The notes beneath the pieces were generated by a model. The model was not told the DNA's origin and did no database searches. It saw only the letters and a program-made list of their open reading frames with translations. Below, piece by piece: positions 13,701-23,546 of a stretch of DNA of 37,555 nt. Location: assembly GCF_021191635.1 (NCBI RefSeq), contig NZ_JAIWPR010000035.1, forward strand, positions 1 through 37,555, written 5' to 3'. This DNA is from Alterluteimonas quercicellularis (GTDB lineage Bacteria > Pseudomonadota > Gammaproteobacteria > Xanthomonadales > Xanthomonadaceae). Every line of letters begins with the position of its first letter. Position 1 is the first letter of the stretch. The position numbers were made by a program, and so were the translations under genes.

Positions 13701-14419
13701 CCTGGGCGGTGGTGCCGGCCGCGGGCCGCGGCGCGCGCTTCGGCGGCGAACGGCCCAAGCAGTACCTGGAGGTCGCCGGCGAGCCGCTGATCGCGCACGC
13801 GCTGCGCGCGCTGCTCGCCCATCCCGGCGTGCAAGGCGTGGTGGTAGCGCTGGCGCCGGACGACGCGCTGTGGCCGGGCTGGCGCGAGTTCGAGGGCCGG
13901 CCGCTGCTGGCCTGCACCGGCGGCCCCTCGCGCGCCGAGTCGGTGCTGGCCGGCCTGCAGGCGCTGCCGGAGGCCGTGCGCGCCGACGACTTCGTGCTGG
14001 TCCACGACGCCGCGCGCCCGAACCTGCGCGTCGAGGACCTGGCGCAGCTGCTGGAGGTCGGCCGCGAGGACCCCGTCGGCGCGATCCTCGCCGCCCCCGT
14101 GCGCGACACGCTCAAGCGCGCCGGCGACGACGGCGGCATCGACGGCACCCAGGCGCGCGAACGCCTGTGGCGCGCGCTGACCCCGCAGCTGTTCCGCCGC
14201 CTGCAGCTGACCCGCGCGCTGCAGGCCGCCTGCGGCGAGGGCGTCGAGGTCACCGACGAATCGATGGCGATGGAGCGCCAGGGCGCCCGCCCGCTGCTGG
14301 TCGAGGGTGCCGAGGACAACTTCAAGGTCACCACGCCCGCCGACCTGGAGCGCTTCGAGTTCGTGCTGGCGCGGCGCGCGATCGGGGCCCGCGCCCCGGG
14401 TCCCGATCCCCAGGACTGA
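13697..14419 (+). CDS. ispD: 2-C-methyl-D-erythritol 4-phosphate cytidylyltransferase
   Basis: The 240-residue product transfers CMP from CTP to methylerythritol phosphate, the third step of the MEP isoprenoid pathway. The nucleotide-binding motif [17 protein letters not shown] lies at residues 7-23, VHDAARPN near 108, and [10 protein letters not shown] near 133 contains the conserved substrate-contacting Asp-Thr. The C-terminal part has VTDESMAME and [12 protein letters not shown], both typical. The GTG start lies in GTGA, overlapping the ftsB stop; an ATG start is not available before the conserved motif. It is followed 9 bp later by ispF, the usual pair. Confidence 0.96.
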   Translation: MTWAVVPAAGRGARFGGERPKQYLEVAGEPLIAHALRALLAHPGVQGVVVALAPDDALWPGWREFEGRPLLACTGGPSRAESVLAGLQALPEAVRADDFVLVHDAARPNLRVEDLAQLLEVGREDPVGAILAAPVRDTLKRAGDDGGIDGTQARERLWRALTPQLFRRLQLTRALQAACGEGVEVTDESMAMERQGARPLLVEGAEDNFKVTTPADLERFEFVLARRAIGARAPGPDPQD

Positions 14420-14428
14420 CCGATCGCC

Positions 14429-14914
14429 ATGCCCTCACCCTTCCGTATCGGCCAAGGCTACGACGTGCACGCCTTCGGCGACGGCGACCACGTGATCGTC
14501 GGTGGCGTGCGCATCGCCCACGAGCGCGGCGTGCTGGCGCACAGCGACGGCGACGTCGCCCTGCATGCGCTGTGCGACGCCATGCTCGGTGCGCTGGCGC
14601 TGGGCGACATCGGGGTGCACTTCCCGCCGTCGGATCCGCGCTGGAAGGGCGCCGACAGCCGCGTCTTCGTCCGCCACTGCAACGGCCTGCTGGCCGAGCG
14701 CGGCTGGCGGGTCGGCAACGCCGACATCACCGTCGTGTGCGAGCGCCCGAAGATCGGCCCGCACGCGCAGGCGATGCGCGAGGCCATCGCCGCCGACCTC
14801 GGCATCGGCCTCGACGCGGTCAGCGTCAAGGCCACCACCAGCGAGCGCCTGGGCTTCACCGGGCGCGGCGAGGGCATCGCCGCGCAGGCGGTGTGCCTGC
14901 TGGTCGCGGCATGA
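14429..14914 (+). CDS. ispF: 2-C-methyl-D-erythritol 2,4-cyclodiphosphate synthase
   Basis: The 161-residue product cyclises CDP-methylerythritol phosphate with loss of CMP and acts as a homotrimer. Zinc ligands are visible as Asp12 and His14 in GYDVHAF and the His in [23 protein letters not shown] and [21 protein letters not shown] complete the signature. The length is typical. Its stop overlaps the truD start in ATGA. Confidence 0.97.
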   Translation: MPSPFRIGQGYDVHAFGDGDHVIVGGVRIAHERGVLAHSDGDVALHALCDAMLGALALGDIGVHFPPSDPRWKGADSRVFVRHCNGLLAERGWRVGNADITVVCERPKIGPHAQAMREAIAADLGIGLDAVSVKATTSERLGFTGRGEGIAAQAVCLLVAA

Positions 14915-15963
14915 GCGAGGCGGGCGGGGAGCTGCCGCGGGCGTTCGGCCCGCCGCCGGCCCGGGCGCGCATCCGCGCCCGCGACGAGGACTTCCGCGTC
15001 GAGGAACTGGACGCCTTCGCCGCCAGCGGCGAGGGCGAGCACCTGCTGCTGACGGTCGAGAAGCGCGGCATGAACACCGCCTTCGCCGCGCGCGCGCTGG
15101 CGGCGTGGGCGGGCGTCGACGAGTCGGCCGTCGGCTACGCCGGGCTGAAGGACCGCCACGCGGTCACCCGGCAGCGCTTCAGCCTGCACCTGCCGGGGCG
15201 CGAGGCGCCGCCGCTGGACGCGCTGCGGGTGGAGGGCTTGCGGGCGACCGGGGCCGTGCGGCACGCGCGCAAGCTGCCGCGCGGGGCGCTGGCCGGCAAC
15301 CGCTTCGTGCTGGTCCTGCGCGAGCTGCACGGCGGCCGCGCGGCGGTCGAGGCGAGGCTGGCCGAGGTCGCCGCGCGCGGCGTGCCCAACTACTTCGGCG
15401 AGCAGCGCTTCGGGCGCGGCGGCGGCAACGTCGCGCAGGCGCTGGCGATGTTCGGCCACGGCCCGGCCGGGCCGAGGAAGCGGCTGCGGCGCGAGGAGCG
15501 CACGATGCTGCTGTCGGCCGCGCGCTCCGAACTGTTCAACCGCGCGCTGGCGCGGCGGGTGGAGGCCTGCACCTGGGACCGCCCGCTCGACGGCGAGGTG
15601 TGGATGCTCGACGGCAGCCGCAGCGTGTTCGGCCCGGAGCCCTGGAGCGAGGCCCTGGCCGCGCGCCTGGCCGGGTTCGACATCCACCCGACCGCCCCGC
15701 TGTGGGGCCGCGGCGAGCTGCGCAGCGCCGGCGAGGTTCGCGCGCTGGAAGAGGCGGCGCTGGCCGCCGGCGACGCCCCGGCCCTGCGCGACGGGCTCGA
15801 GCGCGCCGGCCTCAAGCAGGAACGCCGCGCGACCCGCCTGCGCGCGCAGGACATGGCCTGGGACTGGCCGGCCGACGACGTGCTGACCCTGCGCTTCTCG
15901 CTGCCGCCCGGCGCCTACGCCACCGCCGTGCTGCGCGAGATCGCGGTCACCGGCGAATCCTGA
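14911..15963 (+). CDS. truD: tRNA pseudouridine(13) synthase TruD
   Basis: The 350-residue product makes pseudouridine 13 in tRNA-Glu. The catalytic Asp81 lies in [17 protein letters not shown], the family's motif II; FRVEEL near the N-terminus and [11 protein letters not shown] near 155 are also typical, as is the C-terminal [18 protein letters not shown]. The start codon overlaps ispF, as in other gammaproteobacteria with ispDF-truD, where surE often follows. Here surE is displaced about 1.1 kb by a lipoprotein gene and an oppositely oriented Smr gene. Confidence 0.95.
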   Translation: MSEAGGELPRAFGPPPARARIRARDEDFRVEELDAFAASGEGEHLLLTVEKRGMNTAFAARALAAWAGVDESAVGYAGLKDRHAVTRQRFSLHLPGREAPPLDALRVEGLRATGAVRHARKLPRGALAGNRFVLVLRELHGGRAAVEARLAEVAARGVPNYFGEQRFGRGGGNVAQALAMFGHGPAGPRKRLRREERTMLLSAARSELFNRALARRVEACTWDRPLDGEVWMLDGSRSVFGPEPWSEALAARLAGFDIHPTAPLWGRGELRSAGEVRALEEAALAAGDAPALRDGLERAGLKQERRATRLRAQDMAWDWPADDVLTLRFSLPPGAYATAVLREIAVTGES

Positions 15964-16022
15964 CTAGGTAACAGGCCCGGGCCCCGCGGACCGTTCGTCG
16001 GAAAGCGCCCGCGCGCACTGGA

Positions 16023-16046
16023 GCGCCCCGGGGCGCGGCGTATAAG
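16023..16046 (+). promoter_or_regulatory. Perfect palindrome next to a TATAAG -10 box
   Basis: The 14-bp palindrome GCGCCCCGGGGCGC (16023-16036) sits 4 bp before TATAAG (16041-16046), one of the best -10-like hexamers in the window, 50 bp ahead of the small lipoprotein gene. The palindrome would overlap the spacer of such a promoter, so it could be an operator. This is inference. Confidence 0.4.
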
Positions 16047-16095
16047 CGTGGGACGGAGGCCCCGCGAGGCGCGGGACCCGTCCGGAGACACCGCC

Positions 16096-16332
16096 ATGCG
16101 CATCCTGTCCCGATCCGCCCTGTGCATCGTCCCGCTGGCGCTCCTCGCCGCCTGCGCCGGCCCGCAGGCCGTCTCCCGCGCGCCGGGCGCGCTGCCCGGC
16201 GTACGCGGCGAGGTCATCCGCAACGACGCCGAGTACGTCGCCCGGGTCAACGCCGAGGCGCGGCGGCGCGGCCTGCTCGTGCAGTGGGTCAACCCGCCGC
16301 CGCGGCGCGAGCCGGCCGGCGGCCGGCAGTAG
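16096..16332 (+). CDS. Small lipoprotein of unknown function
   Basis: The product has 78 residues. Residues 1-20 form a lipoprotein signal with lipobox LAAC and Cys20 as the acylation site; the next residue is Ala, so outer-membrane sorting is expected. The remaining ~58 residues contain GEVIRNDAEYVARVNAEARRRG, a conserved-looking helical stretch, and a basic Pro/Arg-rich tail. No enzyme motif is visible. It has its own candidate promoter (TATAAG) and is convergent with the Smr gene, 13 bp away. Confidence 0.75.
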   Translation: MRILSRSALCIVPLALLAACAGPQAVSRAPGALPGVRGEVIRNDAEYVARVNAEARRRGLLVQWVNPPPRREPAGGRQ

Positions 16333-16345
16333 GCCGGCGCCGCGC

Positions 16346-16903
16346 TCAGCGCGGCCGGAGCAGCACCAGCACCGCGCCGGTCCCGCCCTGGGCGGGCGGC
16401 GCGGAATGGAACGCCAGCACGTCGGCGCGCTGGCGCAGGATCCGGTCCACCACGTTCTTCAGCACCGGCGTGCCCTCGGCGTGCCGGCCCTTGCCGTGGA
16501 TGACCCGCACGCAGCCGAAGCCGGCGTCGCGCGCCTCGGCCAGGAACCGGCGCAGCATCGCCTCGGCCTGCGCCGCGCCGGCATGGTGCAGGTCGAGCTC
16601 GTCCTGCGCGGCGTACTGCCCGCGCGACAGCCGCTTGAGCACGCGCGGCGGCACGTCGTCGCGGCGATAGCGCAGGGTGTCGCCGGCGAGCAGGCCGGCC
16701 TCCAGCGGACCGGCGCCGTCGAGCAGGCGATGGAATTCGCTGCGCGCGTCGGACTCGTCGCGCTCGGCCATGCGCGGCCGCGGGCTCGGCCTGGGCCTGG
16801 GCGCCGGCTCCGGCGCCGGCGGCAGTTCGCGCACCGGCCCGATCGCCGCGCGGAACAGCGCGGCATCGTCGTCGTCGGGCGGCGGATCGCGATCGCGGGA
16901 CAT
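16346..16903 (-). CDS. Smr-domain protein (putative endonuclease, SmrA-like)
   Basis: The 185-residue product has an acidic N-terminus (PDDDDAALF), a Pro/Arg-rich linker with [10 protein letters not shown] near 42-51, then a C-terminal Smr domain. The domain motifs are ELDLHH near residue 102 (canonical LDLHG, here His for Gly), a helix-rich middle, HGKG near 140, and a final V-rich strand ending LVLLRPR. Smr domains of stand-alone proteins nick DNA or RNA in several systems; the substrate here is unknown. It is transcribed against the flanking genes, with a single REP arm 8 bp upstream of its start. Confidence 0.85.
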   Translation of the reverse strand: MSRDRDPPPDDDDAALFRAAIGPVRELPPAPEPAPRPRPSPRPRMAERDESDARSEFHRLLDGAGPLEAGLLAGDTLRYRRDDVPPRVLKRLSRGQYAAQDELDLHHAGAAQAEAMLRRFLAEARDAGFGCVRVIHGKGRHAEGTPVLKNVVDRILRQRADVLAFHSAPPAQGGTGAVLVLLRPR

Positions 16904-16911
16904 CTGGGCCC

Positions 16912-16934
16912 GTAGGAGCGCGCTTGCGCGCGAA
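16912..16934 (+). repeat. Single GTAG-REP arm
   Basis: An isolated forward arm with intact GTAG head and no nearby inverted partner, in the divergent region between the Smr gene and surE. Confidence 0.8.
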
Positions 16935-17010
16935 ATCGTCGACCCCGGACTTCGCTGGAGCTCCGAAAGCCAAGGCGTTCGCGCCCGGAGTCGTCCCAGC
17001 ATACATCCGG

Positions 17011-17016
17011 TATCAT
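17011..17016 (+). promoter_or_regulatory. Candidate -10 element of surE (TATCAT)
   Basis: GGTATCATG lies 42 bp upstream of the surE ATG and matches the TAnnAT pattern found at several genes here. The -35 region is not recognisable. Confidence 0.45.
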
Positions 17017-17057
17017 GTCGCGCACAGGTCCGGCGGCGAGGCTCGACAGACAGATTC

Positions 17058-17840
17058 ATGCGCGTACTGGTGAGCAACGATGACGGCGTGGACGCGCCGG
17101 GCATCCGCATCCTTGCCGAGGGCCTGCGCGGCGCCGGCCACGACGTGCTGATCGTCGCCCCCGACCGCGACCGGTCCGGCGCCAGCAACTCGCTGACCCT
17201 GGACATGCCGCTGCGGGTGATCCAGGTCGACGAGGCGACCTGGCGCGTCCACGGCACCCCGACCGACTGCGTGCACGTGGCGATCACCGGCATGCTCGAG
17301 ATCGAGCCGGACATCGTGGTGTCGGGCATCAACAACACCGCCAACCTCGGCGACGACGTGATCTATTCCGGCACCGTCGCCGCGGCGATGGAAGGCCGCT
17401 TCCTCGGCCTGCCGGCGGTGGCGGTCTCGCTGGTCACCCGCGACCACGTCGGCGAGCACTACGACACCGCCGCGCGCGCCGCGGTGGAGATCGTCGAGCG
17501 CCTGAAGGCCGACCCGCTGCCCGCCGACACCATCCTCAACGTCAACGTGCCCGACCTGCCGTGGTCGGAGATCGCCGGCTTCGAGGTCACCCGCCTGGGC
17601 AACCGCCATCGCGCCGAGCCCTGCGTGCCGCTGGAGGACCCGCGCGGGCGCACCTGGTGGTGGATCGGCCCCGCCGGGCCGGAGCTGGACTCGGGCCCGG
17701 GGACCGACTTCCACGCCATCCGCACCCGCAACATCGCGATCACCCCCATCCACGTCGACCTGACCCGCTACCAGGCGCTGGAGCAGGTGGCGAGCTGGGT
17801 GGGCGGGCTGGCCGAGGAGCTGAGGAACGGCCGCGCATGA
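17058..17840 (+). CDS. surE: 5'/3'-nucleotidase SurE
   Basis: The 260-residue product is a metal-dependent nucleotide monophosphatase (also reported to act on short polyphosphate) linked to stationary-phase survival. The metal site begins with Asp8-Asp9 in [12 protein letters not shown]; the Ser loop [11 protein letters not shown] near 38-48 and the conserved Asn of [15 protein letters not shown] near 91-105, with [11 protein letters not shown] following, complete the active site. The stop overlaps the pcm start in ATGATG, giving the classic surE-pcm-nlpD order. Confidence 0.96.
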   Translation: MRVLVSNDDGVDAPGIRILAEGLRGAGHDVLIVAPDRDRSGASNSLTLDMPLRVIQVDEATWRVHGTPTDCVHVAITGMLEIEPDIVVSGINNTANLGDDVIYSGTVAAAMEGRFLGLPAVAVSLVTRDHVGEHYDTAARAAVEIVERLKADPLPADTILNVNVPDLPWSEIAGFEVTRLGNRHRAEPCVPLEDPRGRTWWWIGPAGPELDSGPGTDFHAIRTRNIAITPIHVDLTRYQALEQVASWVGGLAEELRNGRA

Positions 17841-18535
17841 TGACGCCGCGACTGCGACTGCAGCCCGAGGCGCTGGGGGTCGGCATGACCTCGCAGCGCG
17901 TGCGCGACCGCCTGATCGAGCGCCTGCGCGAGGGCGGCATCCGCGACGAGCGCGTGCTCAACGCGATCCGCACCGTGCCGCGCCACCTGTTCGTCGACGA
18001 GGCGCTGGCCACCCGCGCCTACGAGGACACCGCGCTGCCGATCGGCCACGGCCAGACCATCTCCCAGCCCTGGGTGGTGGCGCGCATGACCGAGACCCTG
18101 CTGGAACAGGGCATGCTGGAGCAGGGCAGGCCGCGCAAGGTGCTGGAGATCGGCACCGGCTCCGGCTACCAGGCCGCGATCCTGGCCGCGCTCGGCATCG
18201 AGGTGCACACCGTCGAGCGCATCGGCGAACTGCTGCGGGTGGCGCGCAAGCGCTTCCGCTCGCTCGGCCTCAACGTGCGCAGCAAGCACGACGACGGCCG
18301 CGCCGGCTGGGCCGAGAACGGGCCCTTCGACGGCATCCTGGTCACCGCCGCCGCGCCGGCCCTGGTCGATGCGCTGACCGCGCAGCTCGCCGTGGGCGGC
18401 GTGCTGGTCGCACCGGTCGGCGGCAGCGGCGCACAGACGCTGGTGCGCCTGCTCCGTCGCGAGGACGGCGGCATCGAGCGCACCGACCTCGCGCCGGTGG
18501 TGTTCGTGCCGCTGCTGTCGGGCGTGCTGGGCTGA
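17837..18535 (+). CDS. pcm: Protein-L-isoaspartate O-methyltransferase
   Basis: The 232-residue product methylates isoaspartyl residues using S-adenosylmethionine, starting repair of aged proteins. The SAM-binding glycine loop [13 protein letters not shown] lies near residues 101-113; [17 protein letters not shown] near 68-84 is the substrate-binding segment and the C-terminal FVPLLSG motif is present. Compared with E. coli Pcm it has about 15 extra N-terminal residues ([16 protein letters not shown]); GMTSQRVRD could mark an internal start (ATG near 17885), but the ATG overlapping surE is preferred because of coupling. Confidence 0.95.
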   Translation: MMTPRLRLQPEALGVGMTSQRVRDRLIERLREGGIRDERVLNAIRTVPRHLFVDEALATRAYEDTALPIGHGQTISQPWVVARMTETLLEQGMLEQGRPRKVLEIGTGSGYQAAILAALGIEVHTVERIGELLRVARKRFRSLGLNVRSKHDDGRAGWAENGPFDGILVTAAAPALVDALTAQLAVGGVLVAPVGGSGAQTLVRLLRREDGGIERTDLAPVVFVPLLSGVLG

Positions 18536-18622
18536 TGGGCGTCGCCGCCACGTTCATGCGCGCACCGGCACTCTGTCGCCCGCCCGCCTTCCACCGCCCC
18601 CACTCGTAAGGACGCCGCCCCG

Positions 18623-19390
18623 ATGACCGCACATCCCGCGCTCCGGATCCTGGCCGCCGCGACGGCGCTGGCGCTGCTGAGCGCGTGCGGCAGCAGCCGC
18701 GTGGTGCGCGAGGGCGGCAGCGGCGCGTCGCGGCCGGCCTCGGTGCCGCGCCCGGGCCAGAGCGTGACCGTGCAGCGCGGCGACACCCTGTACCGGCTCG
18801 CGGTCAACAACGGCATCAGTCCCCTCGACCTGGCGATGTGGAACGGCATCGCGCCGCCGTACACCATCTATCCAGGCCAGCGGCTGCGGCTGTACCCGCA
18901 GGGCGGGGCCACCGCCTCGCGCCCGTCCCCGTCGCCGTCGCGGCCCGCCCAGGGCGGCACGACCGCGCGCCCGCCCGCGCAGCAGCCCGCCACGCCGCCG
19001 CCGCCCCCGGTGCGCAGCAGCGTCGCCTGGCGCTGGCCCGCCGACGGCCAGCTGGTCAGCCGCTTCGTCGAGGGCGACCCGACCAAGCAGGGCATCGGCA
19101 TCGCCGGCAGCGGCGGCCAGGCCGTGCGCGCGGCCGGCGACGGCGTGGTGGTGTACTCCGGTTCCGGCCTGGTCGGCTACGGCGAGCTGATCATCGTCAA
19201 GCACGACGAGCAGTGGCTGTCGGCCTACGGCCACAACCGCTCGCGGCTGGTCAACGAGGGCGAGCGCGTGCGCGCCGGCCAGCAGATCGCCGAGATGGGC
19301 CGCAGCGGCGCCGCCCGCGACATGCTGCACTTCGAGATCCGCTACAACGGCAAGCCGGTCGACCCGCTGTCCTACCTGCCGCGGCGCTAA
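18623..19390 (+). CDS. nlpD: NlpD-type lipoprotein with LysM and degenerate M23/LytM domain
   Basis: The 255-residue product is an outer-membrane lipoprotein. The lipobox LSAC places the acylated Cys at 22. A LysM domain follows (about 47-92, VQRGDTLYRLAVNNGISPLDL), then a Pro/Ser/Ala linker and an M23 (LytM) domain at about 130-250. The zinc ligands are incomplete: GIGIAGSGG stands where catalytic enzymes have His-x3-Asp, and only the LHFEIR strand remains. It is therefore probably a non-catalytic activator of a cell-wall amidase, as E. coli NlpD is for AmiC. In E. coli rpoS follows nlpD; here the gene is followed by repeats and a duplicated copy of its own last 46 bp. Confidence 0.93.
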   Translation: MTAHPALRILAAATALALLSACGSSRVVREGGSGASRPASVPRPGQSVTVQRGDTLYRLAVNNGISPLDLAMWNGIAPPYTIYPGQRLRLYPQGGATASRPSPSPSRPAQGGTTARPPAQQPATPPPPPVRSSVAWRWPADGQLVSRFVEGDPTKQGIGIAGSGGQAVRAAGDGVVVYSGSGLVGYGELIIVKHDEQWLSAYGHNRSRLVNEGERVRAGQQIAEMGRSGAARDMLHFEIRYNGKPVDPLSYLPRR

Positions 19391-19401
19391 TCGGTCTCTG
19401 T

Positions 19402-19418
19402 CGCGTCGTGACGACGCG
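19402..19418 (+). terminator. Short hairpin after nlpD
   Basis: CGCGTCG TGA CGACGCG forms a 7-bp stem with a 3-nt loop, 12 bp after the nlpD stop. There is no T tract, so a terminator role is only possible. Confidence 0.35.
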
Positions 19419-19499
19419 GATCCCCGGCCCGGCGCAGCGCGCCGGGCGCTCGCCGGCGCGCCGTCCGGTGGACGGCGAACCGCGCCGGCTCGCCCACTC

Positions 19500-19545
19500 C
19501 AACGGCAAGCCGGTCGACCCGCTGTCCTACCTGTCGCGGCGCTGA
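19500..19545 (+). pseudogene. Duplicated 3' end of nlpD (fragment)
   Basis: These 46 bases repeat the last 46 bases of nlpD (19345-19390) with only two differences: CTGCCG became CTGTCG (Pro to Ser) and TAA became TGA. The fragment encodes the same final tail, NGKPVDPLSYL-x-RR, and ends in a stop. The offset is 155 bp, so it is out of frame with nlpD itself. Nothing upstream of 19500 resembles nlpD. It looks like the remnant of a tandem duplication or of a deleted paralogue. Confidence 0.75.
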
Positions 19546-19578
19546 CCCGGCTCAGTAGCGGCACGGATACCGTCTTTT

Positions 19579-19775
19579 TAGGAGCGCGCTCGCGCGCGAC
19601 GACTTTTTCGGGCCGGAAGAGCGGCAACGCCATCGCTCGTACCGTCGCGGTGACGCGCTCCTCTTCCGTCGCGGAGCTGCGACAACTGTTGCAGTCGCGC
19701 GCGAGCGCGCTCCTACAAAGCGCAGATCGCACCCTGCGCCGCTCGGCGAAAACCGCCGCGCGCGAGCGCTCCTAC
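19579..19775. repeat. Three GTAG-REP arms downstream of the nlpD fragment
   Basis: A forward arm (19579-19600, head degraded to TTAG), a perfect reverse arm (19694-19716) and a second reverse arm with a 2-bp deletion (19755-19775) lie in otherwise featureless sequence. The last arm contains the TAG stop codon of the minus-strand gene that ends at 19772. Confidence 0.85.
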
Positions 19776-20155
19776 GGCTCGCCGCTTTCGAGCACGAAGC
19801 CGGCGACCACCCGGCGGCCTTCGCCGGCGAGCACGTGGTAGGTCCGCGCCGCGGCGTCGTTGGCCATCGTCTCCAGCCCGATGCCGCGCGACAGGCAGGC
19901 GGCCATCACCTCCGCCGGCGGGAACACCTGCACGCGGCCGGAGCCCAGCAGCACCAGTTCGGGCGAGAGCGCCAGCAGCGCGTCGAGGTCGTCGGCGCGC
20001 AGCGCGGCGATGTCGGCGACCGGCCAGTCCTCGACCAGGGCGTCGGGTGCGATCACGAAGCTGCGGGTCAGCCGGCGATCGTTGACCAGCGCGGTGCGGC
20101 CGTCCGCGCCGCGCAGGAAGTAGTCGAAGTCGGGCTTTTCGAGGTTGAGCTGCAT
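19772..20155 (-). CDS. Mth938/DUF498-domain protein
   Basis: The 127-residue product fits the small Mth938-like family (relatives include mitochondrial complex I assembly factor NDUFAF3), a single alpha/beta domain. Visible landmarks are SFVIAPDALVEDWPV near 32-46, the strand ELVLLGSGRVQVFPP near 66-80 and the Gly-Leu-Glu-Thr-Met segment near 92-98, matching the family's GxGxE-M pattern. The bacterial function is not established. It lies 34 bp downstream of yhbY on the same strand, probably in one transcript. Its TAG stop is supplied by a REP head. Confidence 0.8.
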   Translation of the reverse strand: MQLNLEKPDFDYFLRGADGRTALVNDRRLTRSFVIAPDALVEDWPVADIAALRADDLDALLALSPELVLLGSGRVQVFPPAEVMAACLSRGIGLETMANDAAARTYHVLAGEGRRVVAGFVLESGEP

Positions 20156-20189
20156 GGGCGGTTCGGGAGCGGAGTGCGGGCCCCGGGGT

Positions 20190-20495
20190 TCAGGCCCGGG
20201 GCAGGACGATCCTGCGCTTGTCCTGGGCCGGGCGGTAGAGGACGGCGACGTGGCCGATCCGCTGTACCAGGGCTGCGCCGCTGCGTTCCACCAGCGCCTC
20301 CACCAGCGCCTCGCGCTCCTCGCGGTCGGCCGCGGCTACCTTCACCTTGATGAGCTCGTGGTGCTCCAGCAGCCCGTCCAGCTCCGTCGCCAGCGCGTCC
20401 GTGACCCCCTTGCCGCCGACCTGGAGGACGGCGCGCAGCTCGTGGGCCTGGCCGCGGAGGAATCGGATCTGGGAGGCGGTCAGGGCGATGCTCAT
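20190..20495 (-). CDS. yhbY: YhbY-type RNA-binding (CRM domain) protein
   Basis: The 101-residue product is a single CRM domain protein that binds pre-50S ribosomal particles in relatives. The family hallmarks are LTASQIRFLRGQAHEL near the start, VGGKGVTDAL (the GxxG loop) near 27-36, LEHHELIKVKV near 43-53 and the C-terminal IGHVAVLYRP. It is divergent from rlmE with a 95-bp gap, the arrangement seen in many gammaproteobacteria (yhbY / rlmE-ftsH). Confidence 0.95.
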   Translation of the reverse strand: MSIALTASQIRFLRGQAHELRAVLQVGGKGVTDALATELDGLLEHHELIKVKVAAADREEREALVEALVERSGAALVQRIGHVAVLYRPAQDKRRIVLPRA

Positions 20496-20531
20496 CGGGC
20501 GGTAGCGATCAACGGTTCGTGGACGGGCAGG

Positions 20532-20537
20532 GTATCA
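20532..20537 (+). promoter_or_regulatory. Candidate -10 element of rlmE (TATCAT)
   Basis: GGTATCATG lies 54 bp upstream of the rlmE ATG, identical over nine bases to the element before surE. TCAACG, 17 bp further upstream, is a poor -35. Confidence 0.45.
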
Positions 20538-20590
20538 TGCCGGCCGGAACTCCCTGATTTGGCGGCACTTCCGCCGCGCCACGGTCCCCT

Positions 20591-21217
20591 ATGCCGCCCC
20601 GCAGCAAGAGCAGCCAGCGCTGGCTCGCCGAGCACTTCTCCGACCCCTTCGTGAAGCGGGCCCAGGCCGAGGGCATGCGCTCGCGGGCCGCCTACAAGCT
20701 GGAGGAACTGGTCGCCCGCGACCGCCTGCTCAAGCCCGGCATGACCGTGGTCGACCTGGGCGCGGCCCCGGGCGGCTGGTCGCAGTGGGTGCGCCAGGCC
20801 CTGGGCGACGACGGGCGGGTGATCGCCCTCGACATCCTGGAGATGCCGCCGCTGGCCGGAGTCGAGTTTCTTCATGGCGATTTCAGGGAGGATGCGGTGT
20901 TATCGCGGCTGGAGGCCGCGCTCGACGGGCGCCCGGTGGACCTTGTGTTGTCGGACATGGCCCCCAACAAGAGCGGTGTGGGCGCCGTCGACCAGCCTCG
21001 CGCCATGCACCTGGCCGAGCTGGCGATGGCGTTCGCCGACGACCATCTGCGCCCCGGCGGCGCGTTCCTGATCAAGCTGTTCCAGGGCGTGGGGTTCGAC
21101 GACTACGTCCGCGACCTGCGCCGCCGGTACGACAAGGTCTCGGTCCGCAAGCCCGCCGCGTCGCGCCAGCGCTCGCCGGAGGTCTATGCCCTGGCCCGGG
21201 GCAGGCGGCCGCGCTGA
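20591..21217 (+). CDS. rlmE: 23S rRNA (uridine-2552 2'-O-) methyltransferase
   Basis: The 208-residue product (also called FtsJ/RrmJ) methylates U2552 in the A-loop of 23S rRNA using S-adenosylmethionine, completing 50S assembly. The catalytic K-D-K-E set is visible: Lys36 in AYKLEEL, Asp122 in [11 protein letters not shown], Lys162 in LIKLFQG and Glu197 in [11 protein letters not shown]. The SAM loop [14 protein letters not shown] lies near 53-66. The length is standard, and ftsH follows 97 bp later with its own candidate promoter. Confidence 0.97.
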   Translation: MPPRSKSSQRWLAEHFSDPFVKRAQAEGMRSRAAYKLEELVARDRLLKPGMTVVDLGAAPGGWSQWVRQALGDDGRVIALDILEMPPLAGVEFLHGDFREDAVLSRLEAALDGRPVDLVLSDMAPNKSGVGAVDQPRAMHLAELAMAFADDHLRPGGAFLIKLFQGVGFDDYVRDLRRRYDKVSVRKPAASRQRSPEVYALARGRRPR

Positions 21218-21249
21218 GCGGGCAGGCGGGCGCGGCGAAGCGGTCGTAG

Positions 21250-21255
21250 TACCAT
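21250..21255 (+). promoter_or_regulatory. Candidate -10 element of ftsH (TACCAT)
   Basis: GTACCATC lies 60 bp ahead of the ftsH ATG and recurs before hfq. This leaves a leader of about 50 nt. No clear -35. Confidence 0.4.
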
Positions 21256-21314
21256 CGGACGCGGTGCGCGGGGGATGTCCCTCGCTCCATCCTCATCAAG
21301 AGCAGAAGCACTCC

Positions 21315-23237
<1,923 letters not shown>

Positions 23238-23292
23238 ACGGTTGGGCGAGCATCGCGCTTCTGTGACCTTCACGGTTGCATCACGCGTCACG

Positions 23293-23319
23293 AAAGGCCA
23301 GAGTCCCCTCTGGCCTTTT
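23293..23319 (+). terminator. Rho-independent terminator of ftsH
   Basis: AAAGGCCAGAG (23293-23303) pairs perfectly with CTCTGGCCTTT (23308-23318) across a TCCC loop, followed by TTTTCGTTTT. This is the most canonical intrinsic terminator in the window and suggests that the next two genes have a separate promoter or depend on readthrough. Confidence 0.9.
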
Positions 23320-23336
23320 CGTTTTCCGGAGATCCC

Positions 23337-23546
23337 ATGTCCGCTGCCGACGACGCCGTGATGGACCCGCTGTGGCTGCTGCTGGGCCTGGCCCTGGGCG
23401 TCGCGGTGGGCCTGTTCGCAGGCAACGTGGTGCTCGGCCTGGCCTTCGGCGCGCCCTGCGGCATCATGGCCGGGGTGGTCGCGCGCAGCCGCCGCCTGCG
23501 GCAGGTCGAGGCGCGCCGCGCGCCGGGCGGGCGCGGCCGGCGCTGA
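23337..23546 (+). CDS. Small membrane protein of unknown function
   Basis: The 69-residue product has an acidic start, two closely spaced hydrophobic stretches rich in Gly, Ala and Leu (about 12-27 and 28-47, with GxxxG-like spacing) and a strongly basic tail (RSRRLRQVEARRAPGGRGRR) that should stay in the cytoplasm. No family is recognised. It begins 18 bp after the ftsH terminator and its TGA overlaps the folP ATG (TGATG), so it is co-translated with folP. Confidence 0.7.
   Translation: MSAADDAVMDPLWLLLGLALGVAVGLFAGNVVLGLAFGAPCGIMAGVVARSRRLRQVEARRAPGGRGRR

Noticed and set aside
19391..19545. Separate small protein gene downstream of nlpD
   Set aside because: The only recognisable part is the copied nlpD tail; the upstream portion has no start with a ribosome-binding site and is dominated by hairpins.
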